From NCBI GenBank assembly GCA_029582155.1, contig CM055897.1, forward strand, positions 3,269,001 to 3,333,000: a DNA stretch of 64,000 nucleotides, given 5' to 3'. Below the pieces are notes generated by a model. It had not been told where the DNA came from and made no database searches. It worked only from the letters and a program-made list of their open reading frames with translations. This DNA is from Panopea generosa. Its lineage: Eukaryota; Mollusca; Bivalvia; Adapedonta; Hiatellidae. How positions within the stretch are numbered: the first letter of the stretch is position 1; each line of letters starts with the position of its first letter. Positions 47,501-59,524 of this stretch are shown here, piece after piece. The position numbers were made by a program, and so were the translations under genes.

Positions 47501-50134
47501 ACGTAGGCTCGTGTAAATTCTATTGTATTTGAAGAGATTTTGCACAGGCCTAGGTTGAGATTTATTTACAAACGTAAGCAAAGTATAAATCAAACAAAGA
47601 GAACACATGCAAAACGTCAAATTAACATAAAATCCTTTACAAATGTCTATGCTGGCTATTTATAGTGAAATGATCTTAGTTTTGCACGGGAAGTTAATGC
47701 ACACCAATTAACTACTCTAGACTCAAACTACTAATTTGTAAGCTACCAATACTATATATCGATGTTCATTGATATAAAACACCCGTGTTAGTGCGTGTAA
47801 TACTTCTACCGCAGGTACTTGAATCAATGAACATCTCTTATTAGAATTAAATATGTTGTTTACGAACAGCTAATCTTAATGCAAATAATACTGTTAGTCC
47901 GTAAGGCTTTGCCTGGCACTCATTTATCTTCGTCAATATGGCCGGTGTTTAAACGCCTTCTCCGTGCAGCTATCATTGAGTGAGATATGATGCCGATTTG
48001 TTTATGTATTGATATGGGTCTATAAACAGTAAAAATCAATATTTACGTTCGGACACCGATACGTAATTTAGGGATATACGCGGAGTGTGCATGAGTGCCA
48101 GGTGAAACCTTACGGACTATAACATTGTACGTGTGTGTTCTATTGTAGATGGAGCGGTGTGACAGAGTCAAGCCTGGCCGGTGTAACGAAAACATATGAC
48201 GATGTAAGGGATGACCTGCTGAAGATAATCTACAAAGAAACGATTGTCATCGGGCATGGACTGAACTATGATCTTATCTCACTGAAGGTTTATCATTGTG
48301 TTTGTTGTCTTTGTAACTGGATTTTGTTAATCCATGTAGTAAGGTCTTATACATATATACCTGGTATTAATAATTGTTACTAAACAAGATGATATGTACA
48401 TGTCCAGTCAGTAAGTTATTAAATTAATAAAATGCAATCATTACCGCTAAGAAATAAACACCAATGTCATACGATGCGAATTGGGCCAATATGAACCAAA
48501 TTGGAGCAATATAAACCGAGTTGGAGCAATGTGAATCGAATTGGAGCAATGTGAACCGAATTGGAGCAATATGAACCGAATTGGAGCAATATGAGAAAAC
48601 AAGTTCGAAAATGAACACGAATTGAGCCAAAACGACAGGCTCCGGTTAAAAATTTGCCATTGATGGTGTGATTCATATTGGTATTCTAAACAAAAATAAA
48701 AACAATATAAAAAATTTAGTTAAATCATATTTCAATTGTTTTGATATGGGATAGGGTAACAATGAATAACATTATGTTACACTATAATTTGAAGACAATA
48801 CTTAAAGCAATTTATCTCAAAACTCCACCTTTGTGTAAGAATAACAAGGATGCCGTTTATCATATTTATAATACTGTCGTTCATTCTATTACTACATTTT
48901 AGCAAATATGCATTTTAAATTGCATTTCCATAGTATAAGGCCTATCCGTGGCCGAGTGGTCTAAGGCGCATTCTCAAGATCACTTATCTCTAATATATGT
49001 ATGCGAAATAGTTTGCCAGCTACTTGCGGAATGTTGCTTTGTTCTTCTCAGATTCGTTTCGTTCTTTTTTTCTAGATTTTTTTTTTAGATTTTGTCCTCA
49101 ACCAATAAAACTAGATATGCCATATTTAACCTGAAATGTGTTGAAATGGTGTAAAATTGCAATCAATAAAAATTTAACATGGTATGAGTCTTTATTCAAA
49201 TGAGTATTATATCATTTGGGATGGTGTGTATGTGCTCTTATAAATATTTAATAATGACATAGTATTAACAAAGGTAATTCCTTAATAATACTTATTTATA
49301 TACTATTTATATAATTATATATTTGATACTTTATATTTCTATGGTATATGCCTTTATTCAAATGAATCAACATTTATATAATTTATCTACCATTCAGTGT
49401 ATACATTTACATAAATAGTCAGTAATGTCATCTTATTAACAAAAGTGATTTCTTTATATTACTTGTAACTATTGTGAATATATTATACTAACCAGATATT
49501 GCACGACAACGTTGTGGACACAGTGATTCTTTACCCTCACCACCGGAGATTGCCGTTGAAAAGATCTTTAAAGGAAATAGCCCAGACCGTACTCCGAAAG
49601 AGTATTCAGACTGGAGGTAAACACAAACGATAAAAATAGTTAGATTTATAATAAAGTAGTTCTCACAATTTACCGTGCAACTTGAAAAGCCACGACCAAT
49701 ATAATGTCGTCGCGAAATTTAAATTAAAACCTGACCAACGTAATAGCCAGACATTATAATATAGTTCAATAGTTTTAGCTTTGAAATATACTTTGCCTCG
49801 CACATATTTAGTAACCGCAGAGACGTGAAAATATGTCGTTCAGTATCCATTACGATCATAACTCATTATAAGAAAAGGCACACCATTGGTCGGTGATTTT
49901 AGTAATGTACATGTGAAAGACATTGTCAACTAAAAGTCTTCAAGGTATTCAAAAATTAATAGGTACAAAATAAATTTTCCACAAAGTCGTCTTTTAACAC
50001 CTGTTGTTTAGTATAAACAATAGTATATTTTAAAATAGTATATTTTAAATGTTTTTACAATTTATTTTTCAGAAGGCCACGACAGCAAAGAAGATGCATT
50101 GGTTGCCATGCAACTTGCACTACGAAAGATATAG
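41561..50134 (+). CDS. REXO1/ISG20-like DEDDh 3'-5' RNA exonuclease, 8 exons, 240 residues
   Basis: Exons are 41561-41570, 43711-43800, 44422-44489, 45816-45932, 46888-47003, 48149-48287, 49496-49616 and 50073-50134. Every intron is GT-AG and all phases match (723 nt including stop). The N-terminus is a Cys/His-rich segment like the zinc-binding region before the exonuclease domain in REXO1 relatives: C6, C9, C13, C23, H26, C42, C43, C52. The exonuclease fold has ExoI YAIDTE (D92, E94), then GLELCKVTV, DYNTIWSGVT (130-139), ExoII IGHGLNYDL (D175), VVDTVILYPH (187-195) and ExoIII GHDSKEDA (H223, D228). All five DEDDh residues are present, so metal-dependent 3'-5' RNA exonuclease activity is expected. 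The usual ExoI LDCEM reads IDTES here. It lacks the long N-terminal extension of vertebrate REXO1. The 10-nt first exon is the least certain part. It is preceded by a TATA box and followed by AATAAA at 50345. Confidence 0.85.
43924..44093. mobile_element. Foldback (hairpin) element in intron 2 of the exonuclease gene
   Basis: Two 67-base arms, 43924-43990 and 44027-44093, are inverted with roughly ten mismatches around a 36-base loop. The inner 19 bases of each arm are perfect (ACAGACAGATGTACAAC and its complement). It has no coding capacity. Confidence 0.85.
46497..46640 (+). repeat. Dispersed repeat, plus copy
   Basis: It contains GTTCCAGTTTTATTCGAGTA, TTCCGA and CGGTAACCAAACA, preceded by ATATATAATTGAAATTA. 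It matches 52608-52755 in reverse orientation over about 145 bases. It lies in intron 4 of the exonuclease gene. Confidence 0.7.
47312..47338. repeat. (GAA)n microsatellite
   Basis: AGAAGAAAAAGAAGAAGAAG-type purine tract in intron 5. Confidence 0.85.
47895..48119. mobile_element. 225-bp MITE in intron 5, next to exon 6
   Basis: The ends GTCCGTAAGGCTTTGCCTGG and, inverted, GTCCGTAAGGTTTCACCTGG extend into GCACTCAT on both sides: a terminal inverted repeat of about 28 bases with few mismatches, bounded by TA on both sides. It fits a Tc1/mariner-type non-autonomous element. Its right end is only 29 bases before the acceptor of exon 6 (AG at 48147-48148), so the branch point may lie within it. 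Confidence 0.82.
48478..48597. repeat. 20-bp minisatellite, six copies
   Basis: Unit AATTGGAGCAATATGAACCG with small variants, in intron 6. The overlapping minus-strand frames are repeat translations. Confidence 0.93.
48938..49172 (+). mobile_element. SINE family 1 copy in intron 6
   Basis: The tRNA-like head CCGTGGCCGAGTGGTCTAAG is well preserved. The T-arm region is deleted, the middle carries a T-rich insertion, and the tail CATATTTAACCTGAAATGTG matches the family. Confidence 0.82.
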
Positions 50135-50344
50135 TAAACATCAACTCGGATTTCCTTCATCTCAGTTAACTGATAAATCAACAAAATGCATTGCCTTTGA
50201 ACATTTCAAAATTAAACAAATATGGTCAAACCATATTCACTTAGTAATAGTTTGCACTACTCGTGTACATAAAGTGAACGTACGTTTTTTATAGAGACAT
50301 ATTTGAAATTAAAAAAATGGCGTTATAACATGATATAAACATTA

Positions 50345-50350
50345 AATAAA
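50345..50350 (+). terminator. Poly(A) signal of the exonuclease gene
   Basis: AATAAA lies 211 bases after the stop codon, implying a short 3' UTR ending near 50365-50375. Confidence 0.5.
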
Positions 50351-50683
50351 TTTGATTATACATGTATACATGAGTGAATTTCATTTACTTTGTATATCTG
50401 GATATTTATGTAGAAAGTGACACTGATATAAAGTTAGAATCATATGCAAGAATATATTATTAACTAAATGTTTATCAAAGCTTTTAATACACTAATCTTC
50501 TATTTAGCTTATAACTTGGTTACATATTGAACTTTAAATCGTAAAATTGCAGATAGAACACACTATTGAATATAGATAATATTACATCAATATACCATTA
50601 TCCATTGTCGTCTTTACTTTCCCGAAACATCAGTGAAATATTTCTATTCGACTTTTCTCAACAATTGGTTGAACAATTCAATT

Positions 50684-50874
50684 CTAATCGGTTACTTTTC
50701 TGGGAAGTGTATTGTCAAGTGGTGGATCATTAATTCTAGCATACCGGATAAGGATATATGCAGTTACAGGGGTTAGATAGTAGTTCTTTCTGGCATACTG
50801 GACAAGGATTTTCGCGTATTTATACCGGTACATGTTGTTCATCTTCACCTCCTCCACGTGCTCATCCAACCATG
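50684..50874 (-). CDS. Possible terminal exon of an unrecognised minus-strand gene
   Basis: On the minus strand, an acceptor-like AACGTCACAG at 50875-50884 is followed by an open frame of about 62 residues ending in TAG. GC content is clearly above the surroundings. The peptide starts WLDEHVEEVKMNN and contains two similar blocks, AKILVQYARKN and AYILIRYARIN. I do not recognise the family. The frame also continues upstream of the acceptor to a TAG at about 50930, so an unspliced reading is possible. It would converge tail to tail with the exonuclease gene, whose stop is about 550 bases away. No upstream exon of matching phase was found. Confidence 0.3.
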
Positions 50875-50884
50875 CTGTGACGTT

Positions 50885-52607
50885 GGAACTATTTGTAATG
50901 TTACATATTAAAATCTATGACGTAATATATCTAATTCCATCGTGGTAAAAATATGTTATGTTTAAATTAAATATTCAGTGTGTTTGGTATACAAGCAAAA
51001 TAATCTTACATGGCTTTTTATGTTCAATAGGAAATTCAACCAGAGCCTCGTTCCCGCCAATACAGTTGTCCCTCGAGAAGAAATTTTCTATCCTATCTAT
51101 TCTTATAATCTCATCCTAGGGCCGAGATAAAATTCTCGCGCTGTGAACGTTGGACCCACCTGGCGTAACGTATAAACTGTATGACGTCACATAATATCAC
51201 ATCTTATAAGCGGTCATTATAAAACTATAATGATGAATTAAGCTAAGATATGTTTTGAAAGGGAATTCTCTAAATGATACTTATTTCATTTTGCAAAAAT
51301 TATAACTCACATTTATCGTTTTAAAAAAGTTCAATGTGATTACAATTACAAATAATGTATTGAATATGTTATTTAGATGCTAAAGTTTTGTAGATCTAAT
51401 TGTATACATTTTAAGAATTTTTGTTTTGTCTGATTTAAGAGTATCTGATTAAGAATTGATAAACTTGATTATAAATGTACAAAGAATATACCTTTTAATA
51501 TGCTATTCTCTATTCTAACTATTGTATACATTCCATTTAAAACTGAAGTTATATTCTATGTTTTGTTGTGTAAATCTGAAAAAGTCTTTCTTACCTTTAT
51601 TAAACCAAGTGACTGCTATTTTTTACGAGAACGTCAAACGCAAGATGCCGATGAAGATTTTTAAGGCTGTTTCTCTGCCTTGTACATTTTGTATAAAAAT
51701 GTATTATTCTATATTCGTTTTACCAAGCTTAACATTTGGTTAAAGTTTTTAAGAAGATTGCATTTTCTAAGTTCTGTCTTTACTATATTGCCTCAATGCC
51801 ATTATTTTTTAGATAGTACGCAGCTGTTTCGCACTTTTTATTGTTACTCTATATCTGTTTTAAGGCTTATGTAATAGACCAACAGTGTGCCTTAATTTTA
51901 TAACAACAGTTTTAATACAGTCTACTTTGTGTTTATAGTGTCGGTATAAAATATTCAAATTGGGAATCAAAGAGTTCGGTAGTAATGAAAATATACCGTC
52001 TCTAGGAAGTGAATAATTTTCGTTCGTAATAAAATTTAAAATCATTTGTTTCTTCTCCTTTCAAGTTTGATAACCATAACCAACCTTTTCCGCCTAATTT
52101 AATACATAACAGTCGGAAAGACTCCTATTATTAATACCTTATACACTGCCGCATTCATAACGACCACTGGAATTAAACAATGTAGTGTACTGTTCTACGG
52201 CAAAAATGTTGCTATTCATAATTCGTACTTTAAAAGCACCTAAGTGGATATATATATATATTTGCGAATAAAATTACATTTATTAAACTTCTTAAAGTGT
52301 TGATTTCTTCTTCTATTCACTACACCAGCACCGCTACAGTTCAATTACTAGTACAACACCTGAATAATCGCTCATAAGTCGTTGCTTCGGATTTCGGAAG
52401 TAGTCACTGGAGTGACGTAATTATAGGAGGCAGTAATTATTTGAATGAGTGAGAATATATTTTCAGTATGAATGGCATAAGTTACTTTATATGTTGATAT
52501 TTTTATGGTATTTGCGATTTTAAGTTAGCTAACAAAAACAAATGGTTTGTTATAATGTCTTGCTTGTTGTTCCAAATTGGGAAAGAAATAATGTCGTATG
52601 CTGGTCT
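50885..52607. other. Intergenic stretch
   Basis: Mostly AT-rich with a somewhat GC-richer patch at 51040-51200. Short frames on both strands lack support. Confidence 0.4.
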
Positions 52608-52755
52608 GTTTGGTTACCGATTGTCGGAATACTCGAATAAAACTGGAATAAGAACATAGGTATCTCTATATTAGTCGAATACAGATTATTTGAATTATAT
52701 ATACCATCCGTTGGTTTTATGACGTTGGTCTTACAAGGCAGGCATATTCTAGCAA
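52608..52755 (-). repeat. Dispersed repeat, minus copy
   Basis: Reverse complement of the 46497-46640 sequence with about 80% apparent identity. The 71-codon open frame over it is not a gene. Confidence 0.7.
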
Positions 52756-53199
52756 GTCTACACAAAGGCTTTACTCCAGCTATACAGTCTTGTTCAATAT
52801 ATTCCGATCGACTTAGCAGTTTCTTATTATTATTGTACTGTACCTCATTTTTTTTAACTTTACCTCTTTTTAGGAATGCTACTACGTAAGTTTAGCTGTG
52901 TTAACCTCGAGATAGCCTATGTAATTTATAAACACCTTTCATCTTGTGAACAGTAATGTTTATAACATTCTTACAGTAATATTAAGGCAGGATCTGCGGT
53001 AAATTTTACTAAATATCTAATGTTGAGTCAAATTCTTAATTTCTCTATATTGTTATTTGAACTCACAACACTTTGAATGACAATATTGGATTGAAGTAAT
53101 AGCAGATATGTTCTCATTGGTAAATGGTACGTGCCAAAAGATCAAAGTAATCAAAGTAGTAATTCAAATATTTGTGTTAAGGAAAAGTTGAGACGTTTA

Positions 53200-55000
53200 G
53201 TGAAACTGGGGCCAGACCAATTTTTGTTCTCTGTTTGTCTCCTATATAAACAAACCATCACAATGTTCTCTGTTAGTCTTCTATATAAATAACCCAGCAA
53301 AAGATAGTCAAACTGGGGTCAGACCAATTTGTGTTCTCTGTTTGTCTCCTATATAAACAAACCATCACAAGATAGTGAAACTGGGGTAAGACCAATTTGT
53401 GTTCTCTGTTAGTCTTCTATATAAATAAACCATCACAAAATATAGAAATTGGGGCCAGACCAATTTGTCTTCCCTGTTAGTCTTTTATATGAATAAACCA
53501 TCACAATATAGTGAAACTGTGGTCAGTCCAATTGCGTTCACTGTTAGTCTTCTATATAAATATGCAATCACAAAATATTGAAACTGGGGTCATACCAATT
53601 TGTGTTCTCTGTCAGTCTTCTATATAAATAAACCATCACAAAATATTGTAACTGGGGTCAGACCAATTTGTGTTCTCTGTTAGTTTTCTATATAAATAAA
53701 CCATCACAAAATATTGAAACTGGGACCAGACCAATTGTGTTCTCTGTTGGTCTTCTATATAAATAAATCATCACAAAATATTGAAACTGGGGTCAGACCA
53801 ATTTGTGTTCTCTTTTAGTCTTCTATATAAATAAACCATCACAAAATAGTGAAACTAGGGTCAGACCAATTTGTGTTCTCTGTTAGTCTTCAATATATAA
53901 ATATACCATCACAAAATATAGAAAATGGGACCAGACTGTTGTGTTTGTGGTATACACAGGAACACATAATAATACTATTGAAGTAATGGAACTAAAATGA
54001 ACGACACACAGCGTATGCTCTAACTAAGATGTTTAAAACTCAGTATCAAAGTAGCAAGTGATTCATGGTATAGAAATGCATGTAATTATAAAAGAAAATT
54101 ATAAGAGTATTTCTTATTCTAAGTAAAGGGAAGTAACTAAGACATAGAATATGCAAATGAGTAATCATGAGTTATAAACATATGTATAGATGATAATACA
54201 ATACAGACCAATTGTGTTCTCTGTTAGTCTTCTATATAAATAAACCATCACAAAATAGTGAAACTGGAGTCAGACCAATTGTGTTCTCTGTTAGTCTTCT
54301 AAATAAATAAACCATCACAAATTATTGAAACTTGGGTCAGACCATTTTGTGTTCTCTGTTAGTCTTCTATATAAATATACCATCACAAAATATAAAAACT
54401 GGGACCAGACTGTTGTGTTTGTGGTATACAAAGGAACACATAATAATACTATTGAAGTTATGGAACTAAAATGAACGACAAAAAGCATGTGCTTTAACTA
54501 AGATGTTAAATGCTCAGTATCAAAGTAGCAAGTGATTCATGGTATAGAAATGCATGTAATTATAAAAGAAAATTATAAGAGTATTTCTTATTCTAAGTAA
54601 AGGGAAGTAACTAAGACATAGAATATGCTAAAAAGTAATCATGAGTTATGAACATATGTATAGATGATAATACAATACAGACCAATTGTGTTCTCTGTTA
54701 GTCTTCTATATAAATAAACCATCACAAAATAGTGAAACTGGGGCCAGACCAATTTGTGTTCTCTGCTAGTCTTCTATGTAAATAAACCATCACAAAATAT
54801 TGAAACTGGGGCCAGACCAATTTGTGTTCTCTACTAGTCTTCTATGTAAATAAACCATCACAAAATAGTGAAACTGGGGTCAGACCAATTTGTGTTCTCT
54901 GTTAGTCTTCTATATGAATAAATAATCACAAAATATTGAAACTGGGATCAGACCAATTGTGTTCCCTGTCGGTCGTCTTTATCAATAAACCATCACAAGA
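53200..55000. repeat. 68-bp satellite with 474-bp higher-order unit
   Basis: The monomer is GTGAAACTGGGGTCAGACCA, ATTTGTGTTCTCTGTTAGTC, TTCTATATAAATAAACCATC, ACAAAATA. Two blocks of about 270 bases (53937-54205 and 54411-54685), containing TGTTGTGTTTGTGGTATACA and AAGGGAAGTAACTAAGACAT, interrupt it at a spacing of 474 bases. Confidence 0.93.
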
Positions 55001-57214
55001 TATAACATTTCGATGACGGTTTTTTAAGCGAAAAATGAAATCGAGATGACTTATTATCTCGATAGAATGTTCTTACAAATTTCAATGTGATATATTTGGT
55101 GTATATGTAGAAACTTTATTTGCAATTCAATATGCCATAGGCCCGTGTGAACATATACAAAACAGGAAAACATTCACATACGTTACGTACACATACTGTA
55201 TCTTATATTAAAAAAAATGTGTAAAGAAATAAAAAATTTCACTTATACATAACGAAATGTGCATACATATGAGATGTTTATGCTAACTGATGGTGACTAC
55301 AGTTTTGATACTGAAATTATATTAGCCATAAAATACTGACTATCAAAAAATCATTAAAATATGGTCATAGAACACTATTGTTAATAGAAAATAAAAAAAG
55401 AAAGTATGAACACAAAGGACAAAAGTAATTGAATGGAAGATCATTACTTGATACGTTTAATCTTGTAAATGATAGGATGGTAGTTCCATTTCAAGTATGA
55501 TCACAAAGGTGGTATTATTTAAGGATGGAAACAACGTTGATATTTAATACTCAATGTTATTTCAGATACTGCATTACAAATTTCGTTTCCTAAACGGACT
55601 ACTCTATTGTTTACTATCATAAAGGGTGATGATGATTGCCTAGTTTGGGAAAATGTCTGGTACTGATAACATTCTCACTCAGGTATTGCGTAAAAATCTG
55701 TATTTATAGACTGTATGGAATTATCAGTATCTGAAGGCGTTATTACTGGTGAGTGGTTAACTAGAATTACAAATTATATTTCTAAAGGAAATAATGGCCA
55801 ACGTGTTCCATATGTTTCATACCTATTACATATTGTATCTGTACTATGTAACAATCGAATGTTCAGGGTTGTTATTTAATTAAGTTTTGTATATAATATG
55901 TAACATAGTGTTGGAGACTCACCAATATGCTGCCAATGTTCATTAGGTCACAAGAAACCTAACATGTGATGATACAAGGAAGTTAAACATTAGTAATCAT
56001 ATCTCCGTTTCAATGCGACTAGGCATCATCAAAGAAGAAATATAATCATTATGGTTCTTAACTAGATTGTATAATGCAAGTCGCGTCGCTACTGTGATTG
56101 GTAGAAGAATGTGTATTGCGACTTATAATGTTTGTTTAAAAGTATTCAATTTGGTAACTATGGTTTCACAGCTATAAAGTACTCAAAAATGAAACGTTTC
56201 TTCTCTCATTTCATCAAACAGAATCAAATGAACATTTTATTTAGATTGGTTGTTTAATGTTTTAACATATATTATTGCCATAAATAAACAATTGGGTCTT
56301 GTCAGAAGTTCTTACAACGTTAGTTACGACTCTTCCCTTAAAACAATATTACATAAAATTAATGTATGGCTGAAATGTTATTAGAAAGTTATACTTTTAT
56401 AAACAAATTCAATGCTTAAACAAAAACAAACATATTCTCTGAATAGTATACAATGTACATACAAACACTGAGAAGAATAAGTAAAGAAGTGCGAAATGCT
56501 TAGTACATTACATTTGTTTTTTTATAGAGATTTTAACCTGAAATTCCTAAAACATTTGGCCGGTTTCTTGTGTTCGTGATACGGGCGGGGTAACAGATGT
56601 GATTTAAGTACAGCCACTGGTCGCAAACTATTGTTTTCAGAATTAACTTCCATGATTGCTTTATTAGGTAAAGGTACCAAATGGATCTCGGACACTATAC
56701 CAATAATCACATGGCAAAATCGCTAAAAGAACGGTCCGAACCTATTCAAACGTAATCACAATACATAGTTAAACAATGTTCACTTTTTCGATTGTCCACA
56801 TGTAATGTCGATGTATTTTTATCATTTCAGTTGTGATATGTAATATATTTTATCATTGTGTTACCAATATGCGGCGCTTGTAAACGCACTGACATGTGTC
56901 CCAACGCATAAATCCTGTGATTTGTTTGCATCAGAACTATTTCATTTCAAAGATTTCCCGTAACGAATCACGATTACCCCAATGAAGTCTTTCTCCTTCG
57001 ATATATTATTCAAGCACACATCTGGATAATCACCTTGTATTTGTTTGTTCATGAATTAATCAAACTGCTTATAATCTACTAGTAATCAGTTCTATTTTCT
57101 ACAGCGACACATGCTACTTTCTAAAACAATGTGTTACAATATATACTCATTGAACACGCAAAACCAAAAGGATATCTATTGAAACGAGGCAAAATAACAT
57201 ATTGAAATGGGGTT
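55001..57214. other. Intergenic stretch
   Basis: AT-rich, no repeat family recognised. A minus-strand frame at 56541-56691 is flanked by acceptor- and donor-like sites but matches no neighbouring exon phase. Confidence 0.4.
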
Positions 57215-57504
57215 TTCTAACTTGGGCTACGCGCCTAGGTTAAACTAAAATAGATTTCCCGCTTAAAATTGCAACATATTTTGTGACATATTAAATGAGT
57301 CACGTGATTTCATTTTGATTTCAAATTGATTTTGTTTCTAGTTAATCACTACAACTGAAACATCGATTTTGTCACGTTTTGGTGAATTTGATATACTAAA
57401 CCATTCCGATTTCATTTATTTATAATAATTAGATGCCTTTTATCAATAATTTTACATTTTAAGACATTTATAGCGTTTTTTTTCCTGATATACTCCCTTT
57501 AAAG
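57215..57504 (-). repeat. Fourth copy of the interspersed repeat family, diverged and without satellite
   Basis: The reverse complement starts AAAGGGAGTATATCAGGAAA, like AAACGGAGCATATCAGGAAA at 13360. It later matches AAATCACGT-ACTCAT, TGTCACAAAAT, TATGTTGCAA and TAGCCCAAGT of 13555-13616. It lacks the 41-bp unit. Confidence 0.65.
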
Positions 57505-58667
57505 TAAATACTATGTCACAGTCAACTTAGAATAAAAACTTTTTAAGATTGCCATATCCCGATTTTTACGTTATAGAAAATTATCAAACTTGGACATGTA
57601 TGCTATATTAATGCAGTTCAAGTGTAGAAGTAAATACAAGTCTTATTATTGAGTAAAATATGTGATTTAAAGGACAAAACAACTTTCAGCATGATTTCTG
57701 ATACCAGTAGAAGTACCTCATAAATAGAGTTTACTGACAAAAAGGTTCATTTTAAAAAAATAATAATAATTTAAATGCATTAAGTCTTGTTTTATATGAA
57801 ATGACCCCTTTCATTTTATAAAAAGATTGTTGCTTACATGTTTTAAAAGGGAATTAAAATTGTTTGAACTGCTTTATACACAGGCACTGTTCACAATATC
57901 AATTTAGTATATATTGTCATACAGTATATAACTTCTATATGACCATATATATTACAATTGATATTTTTAATCCTGTCATTGTCCATGTGAACATGCTATG
58001 ATCCGAAGTGGGTCATGTTACAAACAAGCTTCCTTGTCAGTAGCCATCGTGCATGTATATTTCTATATATGCGCTAAGATAGAAATTAAATGCGCTCAGA
58101 TAGAAAATAAAGTGCGCTCAGATAGTTAAAACACATTCAACTAATGGAGACTGTTAGAACAAATTTCAAAGTTTTATGTTTCATTTGTGTATTTATTTAT
58201 ATTTTGTGTTTTTTTGGTTTAGTTATGTAAATAAAATTGTATCATTATTCCCCCTTGGTCAGTCGTCTGTCCTCGGTTATAATGTAACTCAACAATAGTT
58301 TTATATTTGGTTATCAAAAATTATTATGCACGACCAGCACTTTGAGCAATCACTTTGAATATAAAAACTGAACATAAAAAAAAACAAACAAAAAAACACA
58401 CACGCGCTATTTTGATGCAGGTTGACTATTCGCTTTGTTAGAACTCAGCGTGTTATACCCGATGTTAGAACTCTTACATGTAGAGCCAGTGCAACATCTG
58501 TGTTGACTCCCGATAGATACTGAGCCCTCAGGCCATTACTTGATGTAAAAAAGTGACTGCCGTGTGTAAAAGTGTGATCTCCTCGTTTTGAATCTTCATT
58601 GGAAAGTGACCCCTACTCAATCACCGACTGGACATTCTTGTTATCAAATAAATTTTGACCGCACATT
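57505..58667. other. Intergenic stretch
   Basis: AT-rich. Contains a three-copy short repeat of GCGCTCAGATAGAAA at about 58070-58125. No gene seen. Confidence 0.45.
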
Positions 58668-58691
58668 CATCCGTCCGTCCGTCCGTCCTTT
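58668..58691. repeat. (CCGT)n microsatellite
   Basis: CATCCGTCCGTCCGTCCGTC, a short four-base repeat. Confidence 0.8.
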
Positions 58692-58739
58692 GATTACACT
58701 TGGTAGTATATTCATGTTTCATTTTTGTATCACATTTAA

Positions 58740-58874
58740 ATTATAAGCCGCTTCGCAAGAACACCAACAATGTGGACTTAGTCAAAGTAACGAACCGCAT
58801 CATTCCACGCCGGTCAATCCGGGCAGACATGTTCCACATCTGGGGATTGAAGTAAAGCGGAACGGCTTATATAT
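58740..58874. repeat. Short inverted-repeat-bounded segment
   Basis: The ends TATAAGCCGCTTCGC and, inverted, TATAAGCCGTTCCGC frame about 130 GC-richer bases. It could be a small MITE. No second copy is seen in the window. Confidence 0.4.
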
Positions 58875-58995
58875 TGATATTTAGTAAAATGTGACGTTTT
58901 GAGTGCATGTGTAAACAGATTGTATAAACATTAGGATTTCGTCAAGTGGCATTACAACTGTTGGTTATCACTAAATGTGAACAGGCAAACACATC

Positions 58996-59130
58996 AAACA
59001 ATATTAGCTTATATGACTAGCATGACAAACAAACAATATAAGCTTATATGACTAGCATGACAAACAAACAGTATTAGCTTATATGACTAGCATGACAAAC
59101 AAACAATATCAGCTTATATGACTAGCATGA
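58996..59130. repeat. 35-bp tandem repeat, four copies
   Basis: AGCTTATATGACTAGCATGA plus ACAAACAAACAATAT, repeated exactly every 35 bases (59006, 59041, 59076, 59111). Confidence 0.95.
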
Positions 59131-59334
59131 ATTCCGATTATGTTTGTACTTGCGGTACAGTCAGAGTTTAATCCGAAACGAACCCAGGACGTCTTGAGTG
59201 TGAGTCATCTATAAAGTCTACAGAACCGTTGAAAATCAAATATATCCGGCATTTTCCTCCACCGCCAGTGCTACCACTTATATTACTATTTAGTGAAATA
59301 ACAATTAGAGAGCATTTGTGAATAAGTGGTTAAG

Positions 59335-59371
59335 ATCTCTCTCTCTCCCTCCCTCCCTCCCTCCCTCCCTC

Positions 59372-59433
<62 letters not shown>

Positions 59434-59474
59434 TGTCTCTCTCTTTCTCTCTCTGTCTCCCTCCCTCCCTCCCT

Positions 59475-59520
<46 letters not shown>
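59335..59520. repeat. (CT)n/(CCCT)n microsatellite
   Basis: Long pyrimidine tract on the plus strand. The Ser/Leu/Pro-rich and Arg/Glu-rich frames over it are artefacts. Confidence 0.98.

Positions 59521-59524
<4 letters not shown>

Noticed and set aside
56541-56691. Possible minus-strand exon upstream of 50874
   Set aside because: Acceptor- and donor-like sites exist, but the phases do not match the 50684-50874 exon and there is no domain.
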